A DNA stretch of 64,000 bases from Kordiimonas sp. SCSIO 12610 (GCF_024398015.1 NZ_CP073747.1:1374501-1438500), one strand, 5' to 3'; counted from the first letter of the stretch, positions 7,487 through 16,880 are shown. The notes: generated by a model not told the origin, from the letters alone. Numbers and translations: made by a program.

Positions 7487-9463
7487 TCAATCCTGTATAA
7501 AGTTTGTAGTTACTGCATATTGAGCGAGTGCTTGTTTTAGTGAGCTTGTATCGCCGGGTGCATTTATATTTGCCACAATGCCGAGACGTTTATCCTGCTC
7601 AACAGAAAGCGAAAGCAGGTCAATGTTAAGCGCTTTTGCTTCGCGGTGTATCAAGGACTCTATTTCCCGCATGGTAAGGGGGACCTTGTGAATTTTTCCT
7701 ACAGCCGTAATTGGAAGATTATCGAGGCGAATAAAGTCCTTTGGGATAGCGGCACGCTCTGGGATATGTGAATTAGCAAATTCGAGTAGATCCGTAGCAG
7801 GGATGTCTAATCCATTCAGCGTTTGATAATATAAAATAGGGACCTCGCCCACGCGGGCATCGGGTCTGCCAATAGCCGCTGCAAGCGCGATATTGCCATG
7901 TTTATGCATGGCTTCTTCGATCATTTTGGGGTCAATATTGTGCCCCCCACGAATGATGAGCTCCTTGCGTCGGCCAGTCATCCAGAAGTATCCCTGCGCA
8001 TCCTGACGTGCAAGATCGCCTGTATTAAACCAGCGCTTATCGTCGGCAAAAACCCAGATCCCTTGATTTTGCTCATCAATAAGATAACCATCAAAGACGT
8101 TTGGACCGGAAATGAGGATAGCCCCCGCCTCATCGGTTTCTGCCCATCTGACGAACTGGTCTTCATCATCTATAATTGCAATGGCCATATCTTGATAAGG
8201 GAACCTCAGGCCAATTGAACCGATCTTTGGTGTGTCCGTTTTTACCGGATTCATCGATGATCCGACAGCGCCTTCTGTCATGCCATAAGCTTCAACAATC
8301 GGTATGCCAGTTTTCTCTATGAAACGCTGGAAAGTATCAACGGGCATGGGGGCAGCACCGCAAATTCCGAACTTAATTGAACTAATATCTACATTGGAGC
8401 GCTCAAATTGCATGAGCGCACTATAAATAGTAGGAACCCCGGAGAATGTTGTTATTTTGTAGCGATCAACAAGACGCCAGAATTCAGCAAGAACGCCTTC
8501 ACCTCTATAGCCGCTTGGCCCAGTCAAGAGGACATGCCCTCCAAACATCCACGGAATGAGGCCGGTCACAAGCATTGCATTTGTGTGAAAAAGCGGTAAC
8601 CCGCATAAAGATGTTTGCCCTTGACCAAATGCATCTGGACAGAAACGAGAAGCGGCCCAACAGTTATAGACCTCAGAACGATGTGTCCTGCGGACGATTT
8701 TAGGCAATCCCGTTGTGCCACCTGTGCATAAAAGCGTTGAATAGTCATCTGGGCCTGGAGCATCGAAAGTCAGAGCGTCGTCTGGGCTCTTGTTCAATTC
8801 TTCCCAGAATCTGGATACAGAAATTTTGCTGTCTTGAATTGATGCCGATGTGGGAGGTAAATCTATTTCTCTAGTATGTTGACCATCGCCTTTGATATAT
8901 TCGAGGAAGTTGCAGACCAGAATATGATCTAAGGTTTTAACATTTTTAACCGCGCTGCTTACTTTTTCCCAGATATCCGTCCCGGGGCTGTGTTCCATGG
9001 TTACTAGCAGTTTGACTGAGGCAGTGGCTAGTAATTCACCTATTTGTTCAGCCTCTAAAAGAGGATTTATAGCAAGAACAGAGGCTGCTGCACTGCCTCC
9101 CCAAATAGTGAAATGTGTTTCAGGCAGATTAGGTAGAATGAATGCGATTACGTCACCACGTTCAATTCCAAGCCGATTGAACATATTGGCTGCTTGCGTA
9201 ATCGTACGGAAGAATTCTCCATGGTTCCAGACATAGGGCGTTCCTGCGGTGTGTGGAGATAGGAAGAAACTGAGCGCAGGGCTATTTGGATTAAGTTCAG
9301 ACCCGAACTTTATCGCTTCATATGTTGAATTAGGCAGCCCTCGTGTTTCAAGCGGTACTTCCTCTAGTTTGATAATGTCTTCAACACTTTCTATCGGATC
9401 TGTTGCGTCCATATAAGCCAAAATTCCCTCCCATTCATTAGGTTTTGATAGGTCAAATCCCAT
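7487..9463 (-). CDS. AMP-binding acyl-CoA synthetase
   Basis: ANL-superfamily ligase that activates a carboxylic acid as acyl-AMP and transfers it to CoA. The ATP-binding loop is CTGGTTGLPK (residues 246-255), the A5-type motif is EAYGMTEGAVG (about 391-401), and TGDLARQDAQGYFWMTGRRK followed by ELIIRGGHNID is the A7/A8 hinge. At 658 residues it is longer than typical FadD, with a C-terminal extension of about 80 residues after the usual GKIHKVPL lysine motif. The divergent AraC regulator at 9556 probably controls it. The substrate acid is not evident. Confidence 0.88.
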   Translation of the reverse strand: MGFDLSKPNEWEGILAYMDATDPIESVEDIIKLEEVPLETRGLPNSTYEAIKFGSELNPNSPALSFFLSPHTAGTPYVWNHGEFFRTITQAANMFNRLGIERGDVIAFILPNLPETHFTIWGGSAAASVLAINPLLEAEQIGELLATASVKLLVTMEHSPGTDIWEKVSSAVKNVKTLDHILVCNFLEYIKGDGQHTREIDLPPTSASIQDSKISVSRFWEELNKSPDDALTFDAPGPDDYSTLLCTGGTTGLPKIVRRTHRSEVYNCWAASRFCPDAFGQGQTSLCGLPLFHTNAMLVTGLIPWMFGGHVLLTGPSGYRGEGVLAEFWRLVDRYKITTFSGVPTIYSALMQFERSNVDISSIKFGICGAAPMPVDTFQRFIEKTGIPIVEAYGMTEGAVGSSMNPVKTDTPKIGSIGLRFPYQDMAIAIIDDEDQFVRWAETDEAGAILISGPNVFDGYLIDEQNQGIWVFADDKRWFNTGDLARQDAQGYFWMTGRRKELIIRGGHNIDPKMIEEAMHKHGNIALAAAIGRPDARVGEVPILYYQTLNGLDIPATDLLEFANSHIPERAAIPKDFIRLDNLPITAVGKIHKVPLTMREIESLIHREAKALNIDLLSLSVEQDKRLGIVANINAPGDTSSLKQALAQYAVTTNFIQD

Positions 9464-9555
9464 TCTCGATCATTCTGAACGAGAGGGGCTTATTTTCCCA
9501 TGATCCAAACGGACAATTTCTTGATAATTTCGGCCAATATGATATTTTTTATCTC

Positions 9556-10578
9556 ATGATTAATTTGAATTCGACCCGTCCACCAACCAGTTTGCGTATT
9601 CTCTGTGATGTTGCAGTTGAAATGGGAATGCCGCGTGAGGATTTTTTGAAGGGGACCGGTTTAAGTTTGGATGATTTGTATTCGCCCGATAGGCGAATTA
9701 CGCTGGCTCAAGAGGTTCGCGCGACCGAGAATTTTTTGGAAAGGCAATCGGATAGTTTTGGGATTGGAGTGACGGTTGGTAATCGCTTTCATGTGAACGT
9801 GTTTGGGATATGGGGGTTCGCAATCCTGAGTAGTCCAACCCTGCGTTCTGCGATTCAGACAGCCATCGATTATACAAGTATCTCGTTGATTTTAGCAGAT
9901 ATTGAGGTGGGTGAGTATAATGATACGCCACTGGTAAATTTTAAGATGGATCACTTGCCTGAAAGGGTACAGTTTTACGCATTTGAACGTCATTTGACTG
10001 TTACATTAGGCTTTATGAAAGAGTTGATCCCAAATTTCGACAAGCAACAGTTTAGAATACTGACGTCGGCAAAAGACAAGAGCTATCGTGAAAAATTGTC
10101 TGAGCTACTTGATGTTTCTGTAGGTTTTCACGAACAGTTAAATGCACTCGCCCTTGGGCCCTATAACCTTGACACACCCTTACCGAGGTCTGACCCCGCT
10201 ACACTGGACTATTGCCTCAAGCAGTGTAGCAAATTACTTGAAGAGCAGGGCGGGGTGCTGGCACACTGGTCACGACAGGTTCAGAATAAGCTCATGCAAG
10301 ATATGGGTGCTGGTATCAAATTACGCGATATTGCATGTAAACTTGGAACTACTGAGCGCACACTCAGGCGACGGCTTCAAGAGGAAGGAACCAGCTTTAG
10401 GGCAGTTTACACAGACGCACGGCTTGGAATTGCCCGGGAACTGCTCGAAACTGTTGGTTTGTCGGTAGAGGAAACAGCATGGCGTGTTGGCTACTCTGAA
10501 CCAGCCGCTTTTATAAGGGCTTTTTCTTCCCGGTTCAGTCGAACGCCCGGGAAAATAAAAAAACGCAACTCGCCCTAG
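9556..10578 (+). CDS. AraC-family regulator with OruR/ArgR-type N-terminal domain
   Basis: 340 residues from ATG 9556; an upstream ATG at 9445 would overlap the start of the divergent synthetase and adds an unconserved leader, so I reject it. Residues 10-200 or so fit the AraC arabinose-binding-like domain of the PF12625 type (IRGV-like strand, FGIWGFAILSSPTLRSAIQT). The C-terminal AraC HTH contains MGAGIKLRDIACKLGTTERT, the helix RTLRRRLQEEGTSFR and the second HTH VEETAWRVGYSEPAAFIRAF. Divergent orientation suggests that it activates the acyl-CoA synthetase gene in response to a fatty or aromatic effector. Confidence 0.88.
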   Translation: MINLNSTRPPTSLRILCDVAVEMGMPREDFLKGTGLSLDDLYSPDRRITLAQEVRATENFLERQSDSFGIGVTVGNRFHVNVFGIWGFAILSSPTLRSAIQTAIDYTSISLILADIEVGEYNDTPLVNFKMDHLPERVQFYAFERHLTVTLGFMKELIPNFDKQQFRILTSAKDKSYREKLSELLDVSVGFHEQLNALALGPYNLDTPLPRSDPATLDYCLKQCSKLLEEQGGVLAHWSRQVQNKLMQDMGAGIKLRDIACKLGTTERTLRRRLQEEGTSFRAVYTDARLGIARELLETVGLSVEETAWRVGYSEPAAFIRAFSSRFSRTPGKIKKRNSP

Positions 10579-10594
10579 TAGGCCGAAGCCTACT
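10577..10594. terminator. Short hairpin between convergent genes
   Basis: AGTAGGC (10577-10583) and GCCTACT (10588-10594) form a seven-base stem with a CGAA tetraloop. It lies between the AraC gene, whose stop it overlaps, and the convergent lipid kinase. No clear T-run follows on either strand, so termination is only plausible. Confidence 0.4.
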
Positions 10595-10622
10595 GTGACA
10601 ATCAATGTAATCGTGAGTATAC

Positions 10623-11510
10623 TCAGAATACCACATTAAGGTACCTTGGTTTGACCGCGAAATTGAACACTTTTCCTTTTAGGGGTTCACCGTCCAGGTT
10701 GAAGTATGTTTCCTCATCGAATTTAATGATGAAGGCCTCAAGTTGGTGATAACGAACAATCTGGTTATCGGGGTTTTTTAAGTCATTAATTTCCCGCGCC
10801 AGATCTGTTGGATTTAGGCCATTGTCTGTTCTGATCGTGATGAGGTCAAGAAGGCCATCGTCAAGTTTTGCGTGGCTTCCGACCTCAAAGCCGCCTCCTG
10901 CAAAGCGATTATTGGCGACTGCCATAAATGTAATGCTACCCTCAATGTGAGTATTATTGGGAAGGTGCATTTGGCCCGTATAGGGAGACATCTCGAAAGC
11001 CTTAATAATTCCCATTAGAGAATAGGCGGCACCACCAAGTGCTTTCTTCAGGCCTGTTGGTGTTGTAGCTGTAATTTCTGCACCAAAGCCAGCACTGGCG
11101 ACATTTAAGAAATATCTGTCATTCATAATACCCACGTCACAAGAATGGCTTTTCCCAGTGCAGGCAATTCTTAAGCATTCTTCCAGGTCATCGAGTGGCA
11201 AATTACAGCCTCTGGCGAAATCATTAGCGGTTCCAAGTGGAAATATACCTATTTCCGGAAATTTACCTGGTTTTGCGGTTTCGACGACCGAGTTAACAAC
11301 AGCGTTAATAGTACCGTCACCACCACACGCAATAATTCTCTTGGCGCCTTTCTTAAGCGCATAAGAAACCATCTCTTTATTGGCAGACTTGTTCCAGGGG
11401 ATAAGAACTTTCCGGATCAATCCTTCTTTTTTAAGCTTTTTGATAATCTCGTTAACCGCGTCGATATTCGCAGATTTCCGGTGTAAGATAAGATCAGTTT
11501 TCGTGCCCAT
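10623..11510 (-). CDS. Diacylglycerol/lipid kinase (YegS/DagK family)
   Basis: Catalytic-domain lipid kinase of 295 residues. The nucleotide-binding signature CGGDGTINAVVNSV (about residues 61-74) and the following IFPLGTANDFARG are diagnostic. The C-terminal beta-sandwich includes the conserved DGLLDLITIR and the closing FNLDGEPL. It phosphorylates diacylglycerol or a related lipid at the membrane surface. It is the last gene of a four-gene minus-strand run starting at 13398, and AAGG just upstream of ATG 11510 supports the start. The lipid substrate cannot be read from sequence. Confidence 0.9.
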   Translation of the reverse strand: MGTKTDLILHRKSANIDAVNEIIKKLKKEGLIRKVLIPWNKSANKEMVSYALKKGAKRIIACGGDGTINAVVNSVVETAKPGKFPEIGIFPLGTANDFARGCNLPLDDLEECLRIACTGKSHSCDVGIMNDRYFLNVASAGFGAEITATTPTGLKKALGGAAYSLMGIIKAFEMSPYTGQMHLPNNTHIEGSITFMAVANNRFAGGGFEVGSHAKLDDGLLDLITIRTDNGLNPTDLAREINDLKNPDNQIVRYHQLEAFIIKFDEETYFNLDGEPLKGKVFNFAVKPRYLNVVF

Positions 11511-11518
11511 GATGCCTT

Positions 11519-11983
11519 CTAATCCTTCATGTTTTTAATCACTGATTTAGCAATTGTTCCAGCAATTCCGGGTGCAATACTACCAAGCGGATCACGAGCA
11601 ATTTTTTTCACAGCTTGCGTAGTTGCTTTCGCTTCATCAGTAAAGGCGCGCAATTCTGCTTCAATATCTTCCATTGCCATGTCACGCACCTCTTCAACAG
11701 CGGCGATTTCATCTGTATGTGCTGCGGGTTTTGAGGCAAAAAGTACGAGGGTAATTGTGATTGCAATATTGGCAAGCGCGACCAGAAGAGCAGCTATTGG
11801 CGCTGTAACGCTACTAGAAAGTGCGAGGTAAGCCGAAGCATTTAACATAACGAGAGCAATAGCAGCAGCGATCCCTGCGGCTATCATCATACCAGTCTGG
11901 CGACGTAAAACAGTAAGATGCCTGCGCGCAATTAAACGTTCTGATCGCAGGATAATGGAGATGTTTCTGGTTAGGCGGTTCAT
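11519..11983 (-). CDS. Two-TM membrane protein, phage_holin_3_6-like architecture
   Basis: 154 residues. A basic N-terminus (RSERLIARRHLTVLRRQ) precedes two hydrophobic helices (about residues 31-56 and 60-84), then a charged helix rich in Glu and Ala and a Gly/Ala tail (SIAPGIAGTIAKSVIKN). The layout recalls the phage_holin_3_6 or YqjE-type inner-membrane family; there is no sign of phage context. It lies between the 95-residue coiled-coil protein and the lipid kinase in one operon. The role is unknown, perhaps envelope organisation. Confidence 0.65.
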   Translation of the reverse strand: MNRLTRNISIILRSERLIARRHLTVLRRQTGMMIAAGIAAAIALVMLNASAYLALSSSVTAPIAALLVALANIAITITLVLFASKPAAHTDEIAAVEEVRDMAMEDIEAELRAFTDEAKATTQAVKKIARDPLGSIAPGIAGTIAKSVIKNMKD

Positions 11984-11992
11984 AACTAATTC

Positions 11993-12280
11993 CTATCTTG
12001 ATTTACCTGCAATAAAGCCAAGCGCAAACATACCAAGGCCAACTAAAATTGCCTGTTTTCCAGGCGAGTTTTTAACGTCCTTGATAAGACTAGATATTTC
12101 CTTGTCCCAATCGAAGGGGGCTGATTCTGCGTCTGTGTTTGTATCTTCGGTTGTGGGGGAAATGTTTTCCTCAATCGTTTCATTTTCCCTTGCAGCGTTA
12201 CTTTCATTTTCAGCTTGCATCTTTTTGATTTCAGCTCTCAACTCTGCAAGTTCAGCTTCGAGTTCGGGTTTTGTAGCCAT
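11993..12280 (-). CDS. Coiled-coil protein with C-terminal glycine-zipper TM helix
   Basis: 95 residues. It starts with an acidic heptad-rich helix (LEAELAELRAEIKKMQAE), then a low-complexity acidic linker (about residues 27-60), an amphipathic segment, and a C-terminal membrane helix with small-residue spacing (AILVGLGMFALGFIAGKSR). This resembles ElaB/YqjD-type tail-anchored proteins, although the sequence match is loose. Its ATG shares the A of the preceding stop in a TAATG junction, so translation is coupled to the PerM-like gene. Confidence 0.7.
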   Translation of the reverse strand: MATKPELEAELAELRAEIKKMQAENESNAARENETIEENISPTTEDTNTDAESAPFDWDKEISSLIKDVKNSPGKQAILVGLGMFALGFIAGKSR

Positions 12281-13398
12281 TATTCACTCTCCTCAGCAGT
12301 TGATATGGAGGCTTTGCGACGAACAATTGTTGTTAGGTTGCCATCACCAGAAATTAAAATAGCGATGGATCTCGTGGCTGGAATATGCGCCATAATGATT
12401 AGGGTACATGCTGTGATTGGAACACTCATTAGCGCCCCGGCGATGCCCCAAATGGACGTCCAGAAAGTTAGGGCCAGGATAACGATAAAAGGGGACAGGT
12501 TTAAAGACCTTCCCGTTATCGCTGGCTCAATAACATTGCCGATTGTAAACTGAATAATACCACAGCCAAATAAGATAATCAGGAACGGCGTTGATGTATC
12601 GAACTGCAGGAGCGCGAGCAAGGAAGGAAAGGCTACCCCAAGAATAGAGCCGATGTTTGGAATGAAATTCAAAGCAAATACGATGAACGCCCACGCTTCG
12701 GCAAAATCAAGGCCTATGATTTTGAAAATGATATAGCTTGCCCCCCCGGTCACCATGCTCACTAAGGTTTTTACACCTACATAGCGCTGCAAACTTTCGG
12801 ACATGCTTTCTAATATCGTTCGAACTTTCTCCTGAGTTTCGGTATCTGGTGCAGCCAGGACCAGCTTGCCCCGCATGGGGGTCCATTCTTTCAGCATAAA
12901 GGGTACATATATTAAAACGAGGAATATTCCACTCAGCAGCTTGCCTGTACTTGCGACTGCGCGCTGAGCAAAATCAAATAACTGAAGGTCATTAATACCG
13001 CTCAAAATGAGCTGGTAGTTGTCATCGCCGATGAAGACTACAAGGTGACTTAATATATCGGCAAATCGGGCTTCGTATCTTGGAAATGCGGCTACTACTG
13101 CCTCAGCCTGTTGGGACAATATACCAAGAACCGATAGGATTGTGATCAAAACCGTAGAAAGAGCAACGATATGCGATAACCAAATCGGGATAAGTTTACT
13201 CAGTCGATCAACGATAGCCATGATTAACACCACGGCAAAGAGTGAAATAGTCAACGGAATGAGAACGCTTGCTGCAAGCACGAGCCCATTAATCAAAAAA
13301 AATGTCAAAATGACAAGGTAAGTCCAGAATTGCAGATTAAACGGACTAGATAGTGGCGCTAATGGCGCTTCTTTTTCTTGTTTGCTGTTCATTCTCAA
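12280..13398 (-). CDS. AI-2E/PerM-family membrane permease
   Basis: Polytopic protein of 372 residues with about eight hydrophobic segments. The family marks are the LPxxxxxRL-like region early on, LVSMVTGGASYIIFKIIGLD, FALNFIPNIGSILGVAFP, GNVIEPAITGRSLNLSP and a closing IWGIAGALMSVPITA. These match the AI-2E transporter (PerM/YdiK) family, whose members export varied small solutes; AI-2 itself should not be assumed. It is the first gene of the operon running to 10623 and is coupled by TAATG to the coiled-coil gene. Confidence 0.9.
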   Translation of the reverse strand: MRMNSKQEKEAPLAPLSSPFNLQFWTYLVILTFFLINGLVLAASVLIPLTISLFAVVLIMAIVDRLSKLIPIWLSHIVALSTVLITILSVLGILSQQAEAVVAAFPRYEARFADILSHLVVFIGDDNYQLILSGINDLQLFDFAQRAVASTGKLLSGIFLVLIYVPFMLKEWTPMRGKLVLAAPDTETQEKVRTILESMSESLQRYVGVKTLVSMVTGGASYIIFKIIGLDFAEAWAFIVFALNFIPNIGSILGVAFPSLLALLQFDTSTPFLIILFGCGIIQFTIGNVIEPAITGRSLNLSPFIVILALTFWTSIWGIAGALMSVPITACTLIIMAHIPATRSIAILISGDGNLTTIVRRKASISTAEESE

Positions 13399-13446
13399 CC
13401 CCCGTTATTATCCCTCGCTATCAGCGCCTATAGTCAGTTCAATAAG

Positions 13447-13980
13447 CTATACTGTACGGCCCAGCATTGCCTCTAAAATCTGGCGCATATCTTGTTGGAA
13501 GATGTCTCGACTTTTTGCTTCGAGAAGAAGGCCCTTTCCTGCAGATATCATGACAAACGCTTTACCGCCGCCTTCCTCAGCGGTGGATGCATATCCATTC
13601 CTGTACAGGAAATCAGCCATGCGTGCCCGCAAGCGTATAGGCCAATCTTCATGGGAGCTGTAAGTGATCTCAAGCGTGTCGTCTAAAATCTCAGTGCCGT
13701 GGCCGTTGTTAACAATGTCTATGGCTTCACCAATAAGAATGTCGAATACTTTCGTCAGGGTAAACATTGGTGGCATTTCTTCGTTATTGAGTAATTCGAA
13801 TATTCTTCCATACATGCCTGATAGATAGGTGTTTATGGTCCAGTTATAGCAGTTTTCCTTGTTGCCAAATTTTTTGTATATGGATTGCCTGGAAACTCCA
13901 GCCGCATTTGCAATATCTTGCATGGATGTTTTGCGAAACCCATATTGGGCAAAGGCGGCAAGGATATCTTTGGCGTTCAT
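13447..13980 (-). CDS. TetR-family transcriptional regulator
   Basis: 177 residues from ATG 13980, chosen because AGGAAG lies just upstream; an ATG at 14007 is also in frame but sits inside the candidate operator. The N-terminal TetR HTH is clear: AFAQYGFRKTSMQDIANAAG then VSRQSIYKKFGNKENCYNW. The C-terminal ligand domain is unlike any I recognise. It is followed by the permease operon and preceded by the alcohol dehydrogenase gene, both on the same strand, so its target could be itself or the dehydrogenases. The effector is unknown. Confidence 0.88.
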   Translation of the reverse strand: MNAKDILAAFAQYGFRKTSMQDIANAAGVSRQSIYKKFGNKENCYNWTINTYLSGMYGRIFELLNNEEMPPMFTLTKVFDILIGEAIDIVNNGHGTEILDDTLEITYSSHEDWPIRLRARMADFLYRNGYASTAEEGGGKAFVMISAGKGLLLEAKSRDIFQQDMRQILEAMLGRTV

Positions 13981-14002
13981 TTTACTTCCTGGTATTAATT
14001 CA

Positions 14003-14015
14003 AACATAGTATGTT
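14003..14015. promoter_or_regulatory. Candidate TetR operator palindrome
   Basis: AACATAGTATGTT is a perfect 13-base palindrome (AACATA-G-TATGTT) 22 bases upstream of the preferred TetR start. Placement suggests autoregulation. It is a single site and short for a TetR operator, so chance is possible. Confidence 0.45.
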
Positions 14016-14124
14016 ATTTTCGTTCTTAATTTGGTGTCATTACAGTTGTAAAATGTCAAGTGTTGGCGCGAGCCCCATAGGCGATTGATATTCGCCCATG
14101 GGTGCTAATAGTTGATTTCCTGAA

Positions 14125-15339
14125 TTAACCGAAAGATACATCCCGATTTCCTGATGCCACAGCAGCTAGGACGGAATTGATAGCCTGTCGGTTCATTGAT
14201 TTGGGTACAGCGTAGGAAGATCTGGCTTCTTTTATCGCGCTTTTTGCAATCGCGTCATAGTCTTTTTCATCCAAATCTTTGATGGATGCGGGGATGTTTA
14301 GTTTGTCCCCCAACGCATCAACGCGTGCGATAAATCTGGCTGTTAATTCCTGATCGTCAAGGCCTGCAATATTATCGCTACTTAGCATGCGCTCAAGATC
14401 AGCATAGCGTTTTGCACAGGCGGTTTTATTGTAGCGCAAGACACGGGGTAGAATGACTGCATTTGCTAGGCCATGAGGTGTGCCATAATGCGCACTCACT
14501 TGATGAGAAATGGCATGAACGTAACCAAGGCTCGATTTGGTGAAGGCAAAACCAGCTAGAAAAGACGCGATCGAAACCATTTCTCTTGCATTCAGGTTTT
14601 CGCCGTCTTCAAAAGCGATGGGTAGGTAGTCGAACAATAGTTTTATTGCGAGCGACGCATCTCTATCTGTATCCGTGAAGTTATTAAGGGATGTATAGGC
14701 TTCGATTGCATGTGTGAGTGCATCCATGCCTGTTGCAGCTGTCATCGCAGCAGGCAATGTTTTGAGCATTAATGGATCAAGTGCAGTCGCAATTGGAATA
14801 TATTTAGGATCAACGAAAAACTCTTTCGCGTGCGTTTCTGTATTTGAAATAACCGCAGCTGTCGTTACTTCTGATCCAGTGCCAGAAGTGGTTGGTGCGA
14901 CATAAAAGGGAAGAGGAGCTTTTTTCACTTTAAGAATGCCAACCAGCTTATCAGTTCGGTTGCCATTGGTCATCGCAGCGGCAATCACCTTGGCTGTATC
15001 AATAGCTGATCCGCCCCCTACAGTGAAAACACTGTCACAGTTATTTGCTTGGGCCAAGTCAATGCCCGCCTCAACCACAGCAAAAGTTGGGTTAGGAATA
15101 ATGCCATCAAAGATAGTTACTTCTGACCCTTCGTTCCTTAGAAACTGAAGTAAATCATCAAGCATGCCGTTTTGCAGAAGAAAACTGTCCGTAACGATCA
15201 AAGGGCGTTTGCTTCCGTTTTTGATCATTAACTCGGCTAACTTTTTTGTGGTTCCAGCCCCTGTTAATACCAGTGGTTTTTGGGGTGGAAAGAAGGTCGA
15301 CATGAACCTCAATGCATATGTGATCGGTGATTTAAACAT
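14125..15339 (-). CDS. Iron-containing (type III) alcohol dehydrogenase
   Basis: 404 residues from ATG 15339, which has AGGA at a suitable distance; the longer reading to 15492 would overlap the upstream aldehyde dehydrogenase. The NAD motif GGGSAIDTAK is at 108-117, and TTSGTGSEVT is at 150-159. The metal-binding set is visible as D206 and H210 (GMDALTHAIEAY), H275 (GYVHAISH) and H289 (GTPHGLAN). It should oxidise an alcohol to an aldehyde, or the reverse. It lies 86 bases downstream of an aldehyde dehydrogenase, which would take the product on to the acid. Confidence 0.93.
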   Translation of the reverse strand: MFKSPITYALRFMSTFFPPQKPLVLTGAGTTKKLAELMIKNGSKRPLIVTDSFLLQNGMLDDLLQFLRNEGSEVTIFDGIIPNPTFAVVEAGIDLAQANNCDSVFTVGGGSAIDTAKVIAAAMTNGNRTDKLVGILKVKKAPLPFYVAPTTSGTGSEVTTAAVISNTETHAKEFFVDPKYIPIATALDPLMLKTLPAAMTAATGMDALTHAIEAYTSLNNFTDTDRDASLAIKLLFDYLPIAFEDGENLNAREMVSIASFLAGFAFTKSSLGYVHAISHQVSAHYGTPHGLANAVILPRVLRYNKTACAKRYADLERMLSSDNIAGLDDQELTARFIARVDALGDKLNIPASIKDLDEKDYDAIAKSAIKEARSSYAVPKSMNRQAINSVLAAVASGNRDVSFG

Positions 15340-15425
15340 TGTCTTAATCCTGATTTTAATTTTGTGGCCACCTGCATGTAGGGAGTGGGGAGGAGGAGCC
15401 ATGCAGGCGGCCTGCGTTTTCAGAT

Positions 15426-16880
15426 TTATTTGTGTTTCCGGAAACGCTTGAACTGGAATTTCATATAAAGGTCGTACATACGGTTGCCCCACGGTGCGGC
15501 AATCATTGATGTTGCATTAAACTTACCTTTGCGCACGATACCTTTCGCTTTAGAGAAGTTGAGGAACCCTTCATGGCCGTGATAGTGACCCATGCCAGAT
15601 GGGCCGACACCGCCGAAAGGCATATCGTCTACCATAGTGTGGGTCATGACTTCGTTGATGCACACACCACCTGAATGGGTCTCACGAATAACCTTCTCTG
15701 CGCGGGCTTTATCCCAATCAAAATAATAAAGTGCGAGTGGACGATCGCGGTCGTTTACAAAGGCAATCGCCTCATCAAGCGTGTCATATGGGATTAGAGG
15801 CAATAACGGGCCAAAGATTTCTTCCTGCATAACCCGCATATCTTCGGTGACATTCTTGATTAAAGTCATTGGAAGTTTTCGGCCAGTATCAAACGTTTCC
15901 TGACCTTTATTGATCTCAACGATTTCTGCGCCTTTATCCTTTGCGTCCCGAATATTATCCAAGAGACGGTCGCGCTGGCGTTCAGTAATGATAGATGTGT
16001 AATCACTATTCATAACGTAGGTCGGATAGCTTGAAGATATCTCCTTGGCGAAGGCGCTTGCAAAGGCATCAAGTTTCGCTCGCGGCACCAGGATATAGTC
16101 GGGTGATACACACACCTGACCTGCGTTCAGGCCTTTACCAAAAGCGATCCGGTTAGCGGCCTCTTCGATTGGGAAGCTATCGTGGATGATGGCAGGAGAC
16201 TTCCCTCCAAGTTCAAGTGTTACCGGCGTCAGGTTTTCTGCTGCTGCCTTCATGACAATTTTGCCAACTTGTGTGGAGCCTGTGAAAACCAAATGGTCAA
16301 ACGGTAGTTTGGTGAATTCAGTAGCAACATCAACATCGCCGTTTACAAACACGACTTCATCTTCGCTGAAGTATTCTGCGAGCATGGCTTGAATAACCTC
16401 ACCGGTGCGCGGTGCAAATTCAGACCCTTTAATCATGGCACGGTTACCTGCGGCAAAGGCACCTGCAAGGGGTGAAATGCCAAGAAAGATCGGGAAATTC
16501 CAAGGTACAACGATCCCGACGACGCCGAGTGGTTGGTAATGAACCTTGATGTCACTTCCAAAAAGCATCAGTGGTGCGCTGCGTTTTGACTGTCTCATCC
16601 AGCTCCGCAGATTTTTCTGATTATAATGGATGCCTTCCAATATAGGTAATATCTCAGCAATAAGCGTTTCCGCTTCGGCGCGGCCATTAAAGTCCTGATC
16701 AACCGCTGCAATTAAGCGATCTTTGTAGTCAAGAATTGCGTTGTGCAAACGCTTTAAACGGTCAATGCGTTCATTGGCTGTTGGTGCCGGGTTTGCTTTG
16801 AAAGCGTTTCTAATGCGAGTGAGATGGCTTTTGAGGGCCAGGGCAGTTTCATTTTGAATCATGTTTCCATCTTTTGGCAT
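15426..16880 (-). CDS. Aldehyde dehydrogenase, coniferyl-aldehyde-dehydrogenase-like (copy 1)
   Basis: 484 residues from ATG 16880, which follows a strong AGGAGG; the frame continues upstream to 16943 without support. The NAD-binding region is GIVVPWNFPIFLGISP (122-137), the general base is E223 in TLELGGKSPA, and the nucleophile is C257 in LNAGQVCVSPDY. It falls in the short, membrane-associated ALDH branch annotated as coniferyl aldehyde or fatty aldehyde dehydrogenase. It aligns without gaps to the copy at 24453 over the first 260 residues. It is probably cotranscribed with the iron alcohol dehydrogenase downstream. Confidence 0.93.
   Translation of the reverse strand: MPKDGNMIQNETALALKSHLTRIRNAFKANPAPTANERIDRLKRLHNAILDYKDRLIAAVDQDFNGRAEAETLIAEILPILEGIHYNQKNLRSWMRQSKRSAPLMLFGSDIKVHYQPLGVVGIVVPWNFPIFLGISPLAGAFAAGNRAMIKGSEFAPRTGEVIQAMLAEYFSEDEVVFVNGDVDVATEFTKLPFDHLVFTGSTQVGKIVMKAAAENLTPVTLELGGKSPAIIHDSFPIEEAANRIAFGKGLNAGQVCVSPDYILVPRAKLDAFASAFAKEISSSYPTYVMNSDYTSIITERQRDRLLDNIRDAKDKGAEIVEINKGQETFDTGRKLPMTLIKNVTEDMRVMQEEIFGPLLPLIPYDTLDEAIAFVNDRDRPLALYYFDWDKARAEKVIRETHSGGVCINEVMTHTMVDDMPFGGVGPSGMGHYHGHEGFLNFSKAKGIVRKGKFNATSMIAAPWGNRMYDLYMKFQFKRFRKHK

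Noticed and set aside
9445-9555. Upstream ATG extension of the AraC gene
   Set aside because: It overlaps the divergent synthetase start and adds an unconserved leader; ATG 9556 fits the family.
11519-11983. Holin-like protein as evidence of a prophage
   Set aside because: It sits in a housekeeping-like operon with a permease and lipid kinase, and no phage genes are nearby.
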